A DNA stretch of 64,000 nucleotides. Origin: Gelidibacter pelagius. Lineage in GTDB: Bacteria; Bacteroidota; Bacteroidia; Flavobacteriales; Flavobacteriaceae. Position numbers and translations under genes: made by a program. The DNA lies in the NCBI RefSeq assembly GCF_017581925.1, contig NZ_JAGEVG010000003.1, positions 124,001-188,000 on the forward strand, given 5' to 3'. Position 1 is the first letter of the stretch, and every line of letters begins with the position of its first letter. The notes under the pieces were generated by a model that saw only the letters and a list, made by a program, of their open reading frames with translations, searched no databases and was not told where the DNA came from. This document shows, piece by piece, positions 27,633 to 35,408 of this stretch.

Positions 27633-28742
27633 TTAGATGTCATTTTGTTTTTTTAAGGTATATGGCTTATTGAAGCTTTTAAACGTGAAATATCCCAAAC
27701 GCTTTCTTATTTTATATTTCCGGAGTAGGTTGAGTGGTTTGTTTTTAAGGTGACTTTTATCTTGGTGCAAAAATTGAATACAAGTTTCAATAACACGCAT
27801 ACTCGATTTGCCATCAAAATATGGATGAAGATTGAGGATGTAAGCTTCTATTTTGTCCATAAGTTCTTTAGACGGACTTAAGGCTTTTTTAAAAGCTGAT
27901 TCAATAACATTGGCGTTATCAATATCTATTAAGAAATCCTCGTGGACTTTATGCTTAAAAGTCACAACAGGCTTTTTTTGAAGTACAAATTCTTGAATTG
28001 CCGATGTGGTATCGGCAAAAAGTATATCTGCTTTAAAAAATAAAGGAGTTAAATCTGTAGTGTCAAAAAACGTAAAATTCTCATTGGTCAATGACTGCCA
28101 TTTTCTAAAGATATGTAAGGGCAATTTGGGATGTAAGACCATGATGAATTTATAGGCATTTGAATTTGAAAGTCTTTGTATTTCCTCAAAAACCTTATTG
28201 TCATAAGCCAAGCTTAAACGTTCAGTAAATGTTGAAGCAATCATTATTGTTGGAAGTTGTGAGGTTGTAGCGTCTGATATGGTTAACTTCTCTTCTAATG
28301 GAAACATGGGATCCACTTTGCTCCATCCAGTTTCAATCACCTCAAAATGCTTTAATTTCTTTGCAAGTCTGGTAAACTCAGTAGTAGTACTTGGGCCTTG
28401 TGTACAGTAGAGGTCATACAACCCTCGGATTCTGAAATGATAGAATTTTCCATTTTTTAAAGGCCTTTTCTTTGCGAAAAAACCATGAAAAATCTGAACT
28501 TTTAAACCAGTGATAAAATCGGGAACATCATCAGTAGCCGCTAGAACAATATCTGGCTCGTAAGCCACTACGTCCTGAATGGTGTTGAGTAAATGTGGGT
28601 TATTTTTTAAGCCTTCTTTTCCATTGCTCGAATCGCTAAACCATTTTACTGTATTTCCAGTTCGAAGAATTTCATCCTCCAGCGGATTTCCTATGGGAAC
28701 TGCATAACTGTAAGAGATATAAATTAGAAATTTGTATGACAT
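27633..28742 (-). CDS. CDP-glycerol glycerophosphotransferase-like protein
   Basis: About 369 residues from the ATG at 28742 (an upstream in-frame ATG would add nine residues). The block VQIFHGFFAKKRPLKN, the run DLYCTQGPSTTTEF and later VLHPKLPLH and LFADTTSAIQEFVLQKKPVV match the GT-B-like fold of TagB/TagF-type glycerophosphotransferases. In Gram-positive bacteria these polymerise teichoic acids. In Gram-negative bacteria homologues decorate capsule or O-antigen with glycerol phosphate or ribitol phosphate. There is no signal peptide or transmembrane segment. It stands near an LOS-type glycosyltransferase, consistent with a surface-glycan role, but no cluster with transporters is present. 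Confidence 0.72.
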   Translation of the reverse strand: MSYKFLIYISYSYAVPIGNPLEDEILRTGNTVKWFSDSSNGKEGLKNNPHLLNTIQDVVAYEPDIVLAATDDVPDFITGLKVQIFHGFFAKKRPLKNGKFYHFRIRGLYDLYCTQGPSTTTEFTRLAKKLKHFEVIETGWSKVDPMFPLEEKLTISDATTSQLPTIMIASTFTERLSLAYDNKVFEEIQRLSNSNAYKFIMVLHPKLPLHIFRKWQSLTNENFTFFDTTDLTPLFFKADILFADTTSAIQEFVLQKKPVVTFKHKVHEDFLIDIDNANVIESAFKKALSPSKELMDKIEAYILNLHPYFDGKSSMRVIETCIQFLHQDKSHLKNKPLNLLRKYKIRKRLGYFTFKSFNKPYTLKKQNDI

Positions 28743-28964
28743 ATATTTATTTGTTTTAAAAACAATCAAGGTTTTAAAAGAACCTCAATCGGACCCTTAT
28801 TTAAATTCTATTTCGGAGTAATGAAAACACATCTCTTTATATAAGGATTCCTCTCAATAAATATATGCGAATTGAAACTAAAATCCGAAACAAGATTCGG
28901 ATATTTCATTCCCACCGATGGGTTTTAATGCCTGAGGTTTTTAATTTAATAATCAAAGCTTTAT

Positions 28965-29780
28965 CTATACCGCTACATCATATTCACGCAAGGCATCATT
29001 CAAAGATGTTTTCTTATTGGTGCTTTCTTTACGTTTTCCGATAATCAGGGCACAAGGCACATTGTAGTTGCCAGCTGGAAACTCTTTAGCATAACTTCCT
29101 GGTATCACTACAGAACGCGCTGGTACAATACCTTTCATTTCAACGGGCTTATCACCAGTAACGTCAATAATTCTTGTTGAAGCTGTTAAACATACATTGG
29201 CACCCAAAACAGCTTCTGTTTCAACTCTCACACCTTCTACCACAATACATCTACTCCCGATAAATGCATTGTCTTCAATAATCACAGGAGCTGCTTGTAA
29301 AGGTTCTAACACCCCACCAATTCCAACGCCTCCAGACAAATGCACGTTTTTACCAATTTGCGCACAACTTCCAACAGTAGCCCATGTGTCGACCATAGTC
29401 CCTTCATCTACGTAAGCTCCAATATTTACATAACTTGGCATCAAAATCGTGCCTTTACTAATATAAGCGCCATGTCTCGCTACCGCGTGAGGCACAACAC
29501 GTATGCCTTTATCCGCATAGCCTCGTTTTAAAGGAATTTTGTCATGATATTCAAAAATGCCCACTTCAAAAGTTTCCATTTTCTGGATTGGGAAATAAAG
29601 GACTACTGCTTTTTTTATCCATTCGTTCACTTGCCAACCATCTGCTGTAGGTTCTGCAACTCTTAAGGTGCCTTCATCCAATAAATCGATGACACTCCTG
29701 ATACTTTCTATGGTGACTTTATCAGTGAGCAATTCACGATTTTCCCAAGCATTTTCTATATTTTGTTGAAGTTGTTTCAT
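28965..29780 (-). CDS. dapD: 2,3,4,5-tetrahydropyridine-2,6-dicarboxylate N-succinyltransferase
   Basis: 271 residues of the left-handed beta-helix acyltransferase family, making N-succinyl-2-amino-6-oxopimelate in lysine and meso-diaminopimelate synthesis. Hexapeptide turns are visible through ISKGTILMPSYVNIGAYVDEG, VGSCAQIGKNVHLSGGVGIGG and IEDNAFIGSRCIVVEGV. The N-terminal helical domain (residues 1-100) and the C-terminal PARSVVIPGSYAKEFPAG are also normal. Length equals the family norm. It is transcribed alone from a clear -7 box, next to the long repeat-rich gap. Confidence 0.97.
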   Translation of the reverse strand: MKQLQQNIENAWENRELLTDKVTIESIRSVIDLLDEGTLRVAEPTADGWQVNEWIKKAVVLYFPIQKMETFEVGIFEYHDKIPLKRGYADKGIRVVPHAVARHGAYISKGTILMPSYVNIGAYVDEGTMVDTWATVGSCAQIGKNVHLSGGVGIGGVLEPLQAAPVIIEDNAFIGSRCIVVEGVRVETEAVLGANVCLTASTRIIDVTGDKPVEMKGIVPARSVVIPGSYAKEFPAGNYNVPCALIIGKRKESTNKKTSLNDALREYDVAV

Positions 29781-29799
29781 GACTAAATTTAAATTTACA

Positions 29800-29807
29800 C
29801 AAAGATA
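29800..29807 (-). promoter_or_regulatory. -7 box (TATCTTTG) for dapD
   Basis: CAAAGATA on the plus strand reads TATCTTTG on the minus strand, 19 bases before the dapD ATG (29778-29780). Confidence 0.55.
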
Positions 29808-29870
29808 AACGTATAATTCATTTGGGAAAATTTCTTTATTGAACTTTAAATTTTCCCGCAGATTTCGCAG

Positions 29871-29920
29871 ATAGGCGCTGATAGGCGCTGATAGGCGCTG
29901 ATAGGCGCTGATAGGCGCAG
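29871..29920. repeat. Decamer tandem array (ATAGGCGCTG x4 plus variant)
   Basis: Four perfect ATAGGCGCTG units (29871-29910) and a fifth ending CAG, preceded by CCGCAGATTTCGCAG. The phrase resembles the CCGCAGATACTCGCAGA segments in the gap after the TerB-like gene (near 3421 and 3494), so the array grew from a dispersed intergenic phrase. Confidence 0.9.
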
Positions 29921-29962
29921 ATGGCTCAGGATGGTGCTCCTTGTTTAAAAGCTTTCATTGAT

Positions 29963-30330
29963 ACTTAAGGGGTGCTGATTTAATGAATTTACTTTAACGT
30001 TTTGGACACGGATTACATGGATTACACTGATGCTTCGAATTGTGGCTTCGATTGTAATCTGTATTTTAGTCGAATTGAATCTAATGACAATCCACGGGTT
30101 TTTTGGATCTATTTTAAAAATTGGCACCGAACTAAAATTCTAGCCCCCTTTTTAAGGAGTAGTGGCTTCTGCTTCAAAAGATAAGCAGGAGACGAGGTGG
30201 TTAAAATTGCATAGAGAATTATCAATTACTCGTTGAAATTATTTTGCTGTTAGAATGAACTCTGATTTCAATCTTTAGGCCTTTCCTGCGAAGTTCATTT
30301 ATATTATGTGGCACGGATTTCTATCTTAAT
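29963..30330. repeat. Duplicated intergenic element, copy 1 (decayed)
   Basis: About 350 bases that recur at 30409-30760. Shared blocks include GGGGTGCTGATTTAATGA, GTCGAATTGAATCTAATGAC, AAATTGGCACCGAACTAAAA and GACGAGGTGGTTAAAATTGC. The hairpins found in copy 2 are broken here (GCCCCCTTTTTAAGGAGTAG, TTCTGCTTCAAAAGATAAGC). No open frame is shared between copies beyond short fragments, so it is treated as non-coding. Confidence 0.75.
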
Positions 30331-30408
30331 ACTTACATCCTTGATTTGGGTAACTTTGTACCCATTTGCTTCGTCTGCGGACAGATATGTGTAACGAACG
30401 TCATTGCT

Positions 30409-30760
30409 ACTTATGGGGTGCTGATTTAATGAGTTTACTCTGGTTTTTTGGACACGGATTACACGGATGCTTCGAAGTGCGGATTCGACTATAATCTATA
30501 TTTTTGTCGAATTGAATCTAATGACAATCCACAGATTTTTTGGATCTATTTTAGAAATTGGCACCGAACTAAAATTCTCCTCCTTTTTAAGGAGGAGTGG
30601 ATTCTGCTTCAGATGAGAAGCAGAAGACGAGGTGGTTAAAATTGCATATTATCAATCACTCGTTGATTTGATTTTGCTTTTAGAATGAACCTTAATTTTA
30701 GTTTTTAAGTCTTTCCTTCGGAGCTCCTTCGATTTTTTTGGCCACGGATTTCCAACTCAA
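30409..30760. repeat. Duplicated intergenic element, copy 2 with two intact hairpins
   Basis: Second copy of the element at 29963-30330. It keeps two clean inverted repeats: CTCCTCCTT / AAGGAGGAG (30577-30585 and 30589-30597, 3-base loop) and TCTGCTTC / GAAGCAGA (30603-30610 and 30617-30624, 6-base loop), followed by GACGAGGTGGTTAAAATTGC. The paired hairpins suggest a structured RNA or a palindromic mobile repeat; there is no transposase. Confidence 0.75.
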
Positions 30761-30779
30761 TGCTGTATACCTTTGCTTT

Positions 30780-30823
30780 GTGTCTCCTTTGTGTCTCCTT
30801 TGTGTCTCCTTTGTGTCTCCTTT
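30780..30823. repeat. 11-mer tandem array (GTGTCTCCTTT x4)
   Basis: Four perfect copies of GTGTCTCCTTT, flanked by partial units CTTTGCTTT and GTGTAATTTT. A 75-codon minus-strand ORF through this array (30757-30984) encodes a low-complexity KETQ-type repeat and is judged spurious. From 30824 to the ruvX promoter I see no other feature. Confidence 0.92.
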
Positions 30824-31007
30824 GTGTAATTTTGCGTAACAGTTTTTTTAATGGTGAAAATATCGTAAACAAGAGAGTCATTTAGAATAATTTTTCTCAA
30901 ATACCTGAGGAACTTATTCTTTCCAAAGCTCGATGTTTTCTGGTGTGTCTCTGTTAAAAAACTCCCATAAATATGCAAATACACTTCAGTCGCCCATTTA
31001 ATTGCTG

Positions 31008-31015
31008 TAACTTTG
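31008..31015 (+). promoter_or_regulatory. -7 box (TAACTTTG) for ruvX
   Basis: TAACTTTG in the context TGTAACTTTGTAAC is a textbook Bacteroidota -7 element, 48 bases before the ruvX ATG. The resulting leader would contain the hairpin at 31041-31058. Confidence 0.6.
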
Positions 31016-31040
31016 TAACATTACTAATTTAAAAATGGGA

Positions 31041-31058
31041 TTCCCACTTTCGTGGGAA
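31041..31058 (+). promoter_or_regulatory. Hairpin in the ruvX leader, five bases before the ATG
   Basis: TTCCCAC (31041-31047) and GTGGGAA (31052-31058) pair around a TTTC loop. It lies between the predicted transcription start and the ATG at 31064, where it could affect ribosome access. The sequence also resembles a common flavobacterial extragenic palindrome (TTCCCxC..GxGGGAA), so it may be a chance insertion of such a repeat. Confidence 0.5.
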
Positions 31059-31063
31059 CTGCT

Positions 31064-31474
31064 ATGGCAAGAATTTTAGCAATAGATTACGGAACAAAAC
31101 GCACTGGTATTGCGGTAACCGATGAACTTCAAATCATCGCTTCCGGATTGACCACCGTAGCCACAAAGGAACTTTTGCCTTTTCTGAAGGATTATATTTC
31201 TAAAGAAAACGTAGAGCTGTTTCTTGTCGGTGAACCCAAACAAATGAACAACGAGGTCTCTGAAAGTGAAGATTCCATACAATCTTTTTTGAAAAAACTT
31301 TCCAAATCTATTCCTGATATGCCCATTAAACGTGTTGATGAACGATTTACTTCAAAGATGGCATTTCAAACCATGATTGATAGTGGACTCAAAAAAGGGC
31401 AACGTAAAAACAAAGCCTTAGTGGATGAAATTAGTGCGACGATCATTCTTCAAAGTTATTTGTACAATCAATAA
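31064..31474 (+). CDS. ruvX: Putative pre-16S rRNA nuclease / Holliday junction resolvase, YqgF family
   Basis: 136 residues from the ATG at 31064; the GTG at 31052 is within the leader hairpin and would add only four residues. RNase H-like fold with the first catalytic Asp in ILAIDYGTKRTGIAVTDE, the second acidic site in FLVGEPKQMNNEVSES and VDERFTSKMA, and the last Asp in KALVDEISATIILQSYL. YqgF family members process the 5' end of 16S rRNA; a resolvase role has been proposed. It precedes def, which has its own -7 box. Confidence 0.92.
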   Translation: MARILAIDYGTKRTGIAVTDELQIIASGLTTVATKELLPFLKDYISKENVELFLVGEPKQMNNEVSESEDSIQSFLKKLSKSIPDMPIKRVDERFTSKMAFQTMIDSGLKKGQRKNKALVDEISATIILQSYLYNQ

Positions 31475-31523
31475 TGTGCTTTAACAATTTTATTCTAAGT
31501 ATCTAAAATTATAATAAGAATTG

Positions 31524-31531
31524 TATTTTTG
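31524..31531 (+). promoter_or_regulatory. -7 box (TATTTTTG) for def
   Basis: TATTTTTG in the context GTATTTTTGCAG, 21 bases before the def ATG at 31553. It suggests that def is not solely dependent on the ruvX promoter. Confidence 0.55.
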
Positions 31532-31552
31532 CAGTCGTAAATTAAAAGAACA

Positions 31553-32143
31553 ATGATTTTACCCATTATTGCCTATGGCGATCCCGTATTAAGAAAGGAA
31601 TGCGAAGCTATTACTGCAGAGTACCCCGATTTAAAGGAACTCATTGCCAATATGTACGAAACCATGTATGATGCGTATGGCGTTGGTTTGGCTGCACCAC
31701 AAGTTGGGCTTCCAATTCGTTTGTTTGTGATAGATACGACTCCTTTTGCTGAAGATGAAGATTTGACCAAAGAGGAGCAATCACAATTGAAGGATTTTAG
31801 ACGCATATTTATCAATGCTAAGGTTCTCGAGGAAACTGGTGATGAATGGGCATTTAATGAAGGCTGTTTGAGTATTCCAGAAGTTCGTGAAGATGTGTTT
31901 AGAAAACCAAAAATCAAGATCGAATATCAGGATGAGGATTTTAAAACACATGTTGAGGAATTTGAAGGGCTTGTTGCCAGAGTGATTCAGCATGAATATG
32001 ACCATATCGATGGCATCCTATTTACAGATAAGCTATCCACCTTAAAAAAGCGGCTGATCAAGAGTAGATTGGTTAATATATCAAAAGGGAACATTAGTGT
32101 GGATTATAAGATGCGTTTTCCATCCATGAAAAAGAAACGTTAA
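31553..32143 (+). CDS. def: Peptide deformylase
   Basis: 196-residue metalloenzyme that removes the formyl group from nascent polypeptides. All three motifs are intact: GVGLAAPQ (43-50), EGCLS with metal ligand Cys105 (103-107) and HEYDH (147-151). A short acidic insertion (AEDEDLTKEEQSQLKDF) between motifs 1 and 2 is common in Bacteroidota forms. It is followed after 67 bases by the DUF5606 gene. Confidence 0.97.
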   Translation: MILPIIAYGDPVLRKECEAITAEYPDLKELIANMYETMYDAYGVGLAAPQVGLPIRLFVIDTTPFAEDEDLTKEEQSQLKDFRRIFINAKVLEETGDEWAFNEGCLSIPEVREDVFRKPKIKIEYQDEDFKTHVEEFEGLVARVIQHEYDHIDGILFTDKLSTLKKRLIKSRLVNISKGNISVDYKMRFPSMKKKR

Positions 32144-32170
32144 TTTTACAAAATCATAAAGGCAAAAGTA

Positions 32171-32178
32171 TATATTTG
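32171..32178 (+). promoter_or_regulatory. -7 box (TATATTTG) for the DUF5606 gene
   Basis: TATATTTG 32 bases before the ATG at 32211. Confidence 0.5.
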
Positions 32179-32210
32179 TCAACTTCAAAATAAAAAAGCA
32201 TATAAGAAAT

Positions 32211-32753
32211 ATGAGTTTAGACAAGATTTTATCCATTTCAGGGAAACCAGGACTATATAAAATAGTAACCCAAACACGTAGCGGTTTTGTAGCAGAATCC
32301 TTGCTGGACAATAAGCGCATCACGGTCAATATTCATAGTAATGTGAGTGTTTTGAGTGAAATTGCGATGTACACACTTACAGAAGAAGTTCCATTACGTG
32401 AGGTTTTGAAAAAAGTGCGTGATAAAGAGAAAGGAAAACAAACCTCTATCAGTCATAAAGATTCTAAAGATAAACTCGAAGAATACTTCTTTGATGTCTT
32501 GCCAGATTATGATGAAGATCGCGTATATCCAAGCGACATCAAGAAAGTGATCCAATGGTATAATGCGTTGCAAAATAATGATTTATTATCTGCTTTGGAC
32601 GAAGAAGAGGAAGATAAGTCAGCAGCGGCCAAAGTGGAAGAAGCGCATGCCAAAACTACTGCTAACCCTGCAGCGGTAAGAAACGTAGCACCAAAAGCAT
32701 CATCTTCTAAGAAAGGTGGTTCTACTAAAAACACGAGTGCTAGAAAAACTTAA
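32211..32753 (+). CDS. DUF5606 domain protein
   Basis: 180 residues. The first 145 form the DUF5606 domain found almost only in Bacteroidota (SLDKILSISGKPGLYKIVTQ, FVAESLLDNKR, LEEYFFDVLPDYDEDRVYPSDIKKVIQWYN). The remainder is a flexible Ala/Lys/Ser-rich tail (NVAPKASSSKKGGSTKN), likely disordered. Function is unknown; the gene commonly sits near def and mazG in this group, as here, which suggests a basic cellular role. It ends in a clear terminator. Confidence 0.88.
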   Translation: MSLDKILSISGKPGLYKIVTQTRSGFVAESLLDNKRITVNIHSNVSVLSEIAMYTLTEEVPLREVLKKVRDKEKGKQTSISHKDSKDKLEEYFFDVLPDYDEDRVYPSDIKKVIQWYNALQNNDLLSALDEEEEDKSAAAKVEEAHAKTTANPAAVRNVAPKASSSKKGGSTKNTSARKT

Positions 32754-32808
32754 TAGGAATTAAGATATGAGTATTAAGTATAAAGACTTGATACTTTATT
32801 TACTATAC

Positions 32809-32840
32809 CCCACAATGTCATTTGAATATTGTGGGTTTTT
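32809..32840 (+). terminator. Terminator of the DUF5606 gene
   Basis: CCCACAAT (32809-32816) and ATTGTGGG (32828-32835) around an 11-base loop, then five T residues. Confidence 0.75.
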
Positions 32841-33042
32841 ATTTTGAAGAAATTCGTTGGGATACTATTGAAACTTCTATAAAATTCCCAATTTCTTATT
32901 CAGAGCGCGTTGGCTTGCCCTCCCGTGTGGTTCTACGGCCTCGAGATTCTTGATTAGTGAGCTTTCTTAATTATAAATTCTTCATACTTAATTCTATTTT
33001 CAAGATTCTGAACATTAACCTTCATTGCCTTCATCAATTTCG

Positions 33043-33050
33043 TAATTTTG
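33043..33050 (+). promoter_or_regulatory. -7 box (TAATTTTG) for mazG
   Basis: TAATTTTG 24 bases before the mazG ATG. A TTG at 33025-33027 is 15 bases upstream, shorter than the usual -33 spacing. Confidence 0.45.
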
Positions 33051-33074
33051 AATTTTGGATAAAAAACAATTTTT

Positions 33075-33851
33075 ATGACACGTAGACAAGAACAATTACA
33101 AGCCTTTGACCGACTTTTAACTATTATGGATGAATTGCGTGAGCAATGTCCGTGGGACAAAAAACAGACCATGGAAAGCCTTAGGCATTTGACTATTGAA
33201 GAGGTTTATGAGTTGGGTGATGCTATTTTGGACAATGATTTAGAGGAGGTCAAGAAGGAGCTGGGAGATGTCTTACTGCACATTGTTTTCTATTCACGTA
33301 TAGGTAGTGAAACCAATAGTTTTGATATTGCAGACGTGTGTCACAGTATTTGTGATAAGCTGATTGAACGTCATCCACATATTTATAGTGATGTGAAAGT
33401 TGAAAATGAAGACGATGTCAAACGCAACTGGGAGCAGATTAAATTAAAGGAAAAAGGCAAAACCAGTGTATTGCAAGGTGTGCCAAAAAGTTTACCTGCG
33501 ATGGTAAAGGCCAATCGCATTCAAGATAAGGTGGCCGGTGTTGGATTTGATTGGGAACATCCCGAACAGGTTTATGAAAAAGTAGAGGAGGAGCTCAACG
33601 AATTGAAAATTGAAGTCGCCAATGGAAATGTCGACAAAATGGAAAGTGAACTTGGCGATGTATTGTTCTCCATCATCAATTATGCACGCTTTTTAAAAAT
33701 AAATCCAGAAAATGCCCTGGAACGAACAAATAAAAAATTCATCAAAAGATTTCAATATTTGGAGGCTAAGTCTCGAGAAATCAACAAGTCCTTATCTGAA
33801 ATGACCTTGTCAGAAATGGATGTCTTTTGGGAGGAAGCAAAAAAAGTATAA
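33075..33851 (+). CDS. mazG: Nucleoside triphosphate pyrophosphohydrolase
   Basis: 258-residue MazG-type enzyme that hydrolyses (d)NTPs to monophosphates and pyrophosphate. It has two MazG domains. The first carries the EExxE and ExxD metal-binding motifs (LTIEEVYELGDAI ... VKKELGDVLLHIVFY) with the opening LREQCPWDKKQT. The second has KVEEELNELKIEV and KMESELGDVLFSIINYARFL. The form matches long, two-domain MazG rather than the short house-cleaning type. It is single and not paired with MazEF. Confidence 0.95.
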   Translation: MTRRQEQLQAFDRLLTIMDELREQCPWDKKQTMESLRHLTIEEVYELGDAILDNDLEEVKKELGDVLLHIVFYSRIGSETNSFDIADVCHSICDKLIERHPHIYSDVKVENEDDVKRNWEQIKLKEKGKTSVLQGVPKSLPAMVKANRIQDKVAGVGFDWEHPEQVYEKVEEELNELKIEVANGNVDKMESELGDVLFSIINYARFLKINPENALERTNKKFIKRFQYLEAKSREINKSLSEMTLSEMDVFWEEAKKV

Positions 33852-34005
33852 TCTTTTTTCATTTCCGTAATCCAAATACATCACTACGGACGTATATATA
33901 TTATATTGGAACTTATCTTAAAGTTTCATAATCATAAGTAGGTAATCTTAATTATATTTTAAGCGGTATTAGTTAAGATTAAAAATTTAGTTTAGTTAGG
34001 GGTCA

Positions 34006-34036
34006 AAATCCTACCTGTTTTCACAGGTAGGATTTG
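34006..34036. terminator. Bidirectional-type hairpin between mazG and the GT10 gene
   Basis: AAATCCTACCTG (34006-34017) and CAGGTAGGATTT (34024-34035), a perfect 12-base stem with a 6-base loop, between converging genes. A short T-rich run (GATTTTTAAG) follows on the plus side. Confidence 0.65.
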
Positions 34037-34085
34037 ATTTTTAAGCTAGTTTGGGTTCCAACAAAACAAAAGCAATAGGCCTTTA

Positions 34086-35135
34086 TTATTCTTTATATAA
34101 GACCGATTTGCCCTTAAATACTTCCTTCAATTTTTGCTTCCATTTAAATAGTGAGTGTTTGATCATGTAATTGTATAAATTACGCCAATCCTTTGAAGAA
34201 TTACATTTGTTTATGGTTACCGTTTGTTTGGGTAAGTCTGGATTCAATTGATCACATAAATGAGCGACGTAATCGAACATATTATATTCTGTTAGAACCT
34301 TCATCTTAGAGTCTTTTAAATAAGTCCGTTTTTTTTCGAAGGTATCTTCACTGATTAATTTGTCTATGATAGCTACAGAGGCGTCAAAATCTTGAATATC
34401 TATGGCCTGGTAGGATTCTTTGTCAAAATAATCAGAGAGATTTTTACAGCCGTAATAAATAGGAAATGTTTCAGCCAAAAAACAATCGGATATTTTTTCG
34501 GTCCAATAATAATTTTGCGATGAGTTTTCTATGGCGATATGATATTTGTAAGGCGCTAGAACGTCCCATTTATCCTCAAAACTATTAAATCCCTGGCCAA
34601 AGACATCCAAGCGATCTCCATAATAGGCCTTTAACTTTTCAACAAATTCAATTCTCTCAAGATGCCCTTTTGTAAATGCTTTATTACTTGTGATCACAGA
34701 GATCAATTTAGTTTTCTCTGGGGTTTCATTGGCCATTAGGTCATCATAGGTTAACGAATAAGTGACCTCGTTATTCTTTAATTTTTTAAAACCAACAAAC
34801 CATGGTAGAATGGCGGGGCCTAATATTAAATTTTTATGTTTGGTTTCTTCTTGACAAGAGCAAATGGTTCCAAATTGGTTAATGTATCTTTTAGGATAGA
34901 CAAGAACTGATTTTGGTTCTGTTGTTAACAATATTGTATTTTCGGGAGCTACTTCGCAACTTTCAGAACCTCTCACACCTTTTCCTTGTACCACCCAAAA
35001 ATCTGGATCTTCAATTTCCTCATCAATATAAAATTGATAGCGTCCATCAGAAGAAATTCCTTTTCCGTCTTTGGTTTGTCGAAACATTATTTTACCTAAA
35101 CTTTCTCGGTATGGCGTAAATTTAACTTTATACAT
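34086..35135 (-). CDS. Family 10 glycosyltransferase (alpha-1,3-fucosyltransferase-like)
   Basis: 349 residues. The C-terminal half has the family 10 donor-binding region YKYHIAIENSSQNYYWTEKISDCFLAETFPIYYGCKN, where the E-x-S..x-Y-WTEK stretch contacts GDP-fucose. Members transfer fucose to GlcNAc or other acceptors in lipopolysaccharides and surface glycans. The N-terminal half (residues 1-150) is the less conserved acceptor domain. No signal or membrane segment is seen, so cytoplasmic-face action is expected. It is alone, with no fucose-nucleotide synthesis genes adjacent, so the donor pathway must lie elsewhere. Confidence 0.85.
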   Translation of the reverse strand: MYKVKFTPYRESLGKIMFRQTKDGKGISSDGRYQFYIDEEIEDPDFWVVQGKGVRGSESCEVAPENTILLTTEPKSVLVYPKRYINQFGTICSCQEETKHKNLILGPAILPWFVGFKKLKNNEVTYSLTYDDLMANETPEKTKLISVITSNKAFTKGHLERIEFVEKLKAYYGDRLDVFGQGFNSFEDKWDVLAPYKYHIAIENSSQNYYWTEKISDCFLAETFPIYYGCKNLSDYFDKESYQAIDIQDFDASVAIIDKLISEDTFEKKRTYLKDSKMKVLTEYNMFDYVAHLCDQLNPDLPKQTVTINKCNSSKDWRNLYNYMIKHSLFKWKQKLKEVFKGKSVLYKE

Positions 35136-35186
35136 GATTGTGGCTTTTCAAAGTAATTTGTTCAATAAATAAAGGAATAGGGTCTG

Positions 35187-35194
35187 CAAATGTA
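35187..35194 (-). promoter_or_regulatory. -7 box (TACATTTG) for the GT10 gene
   Basis: CAAATGTA on the plus strand reads TACATTTG on the minus strand, 51 bases before the ATG. Confidence 0.45.
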
Positions 35195-35344
35195 ATTAAA
35201 AATTATGCTTATGATGAACAATACTATTTTCAGATGTTGAGTTAACTTGTATCGGGAATATGAAAAATTGCTATTATCAATCGCATTGGTTTCAATTCAA
35301 ATACGAGCCAAAAGAAACTGACAAAGCCATTTCTCAAAATTAAC

Positions 35345-35384
35345 CAAAAAAAAGTCCAATCTTTCAAATCGAAAAATTGGACTT
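35345..35384 (-). terminator. Terminator of the DUF349 gene
   Basis: AAGTCCAAT (35352-35360) and ATTGGACTT (35376-35384) around a 15-base loop. On the minus strand the stem runs into a T tract (the A-run 35345-35353 on the plus strand). It closes the TPR-DUF368-aroE-DUF349 run. Confidence 0.75.
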
Positions 35385-35408
35385 ATTATCTTTTATGAAA
35401 CATTGTGC

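Larger units (their letters stand above)
32754..33074. other. Gap between DUF5606 and mazG
   Basis: 321 bases holding the terminator at 32809-32840 and the mazG -7 box at 33043-33050. Between them is a GC-richer patch (GCGTTGGCTTGCCCTCCCGTG near 32908) of unknown meaning. No ORF is supported. Confidence 0.5.

Noticed and set aside
29996-30640. Short plus-strand frames (about 60 codons) inside both copies of the duplicated element
   Set aside because: The two copies do not keep the same frame (a 12-base shift and many changes), so no selection for protein is visible.
30757-30984. 75-codon minus-strand frame through the 11-mer array
   Set aside because: The protein is a direct translation of the repeat (KETQ/KGDT units) with no domain and no promoter; treated as chance.
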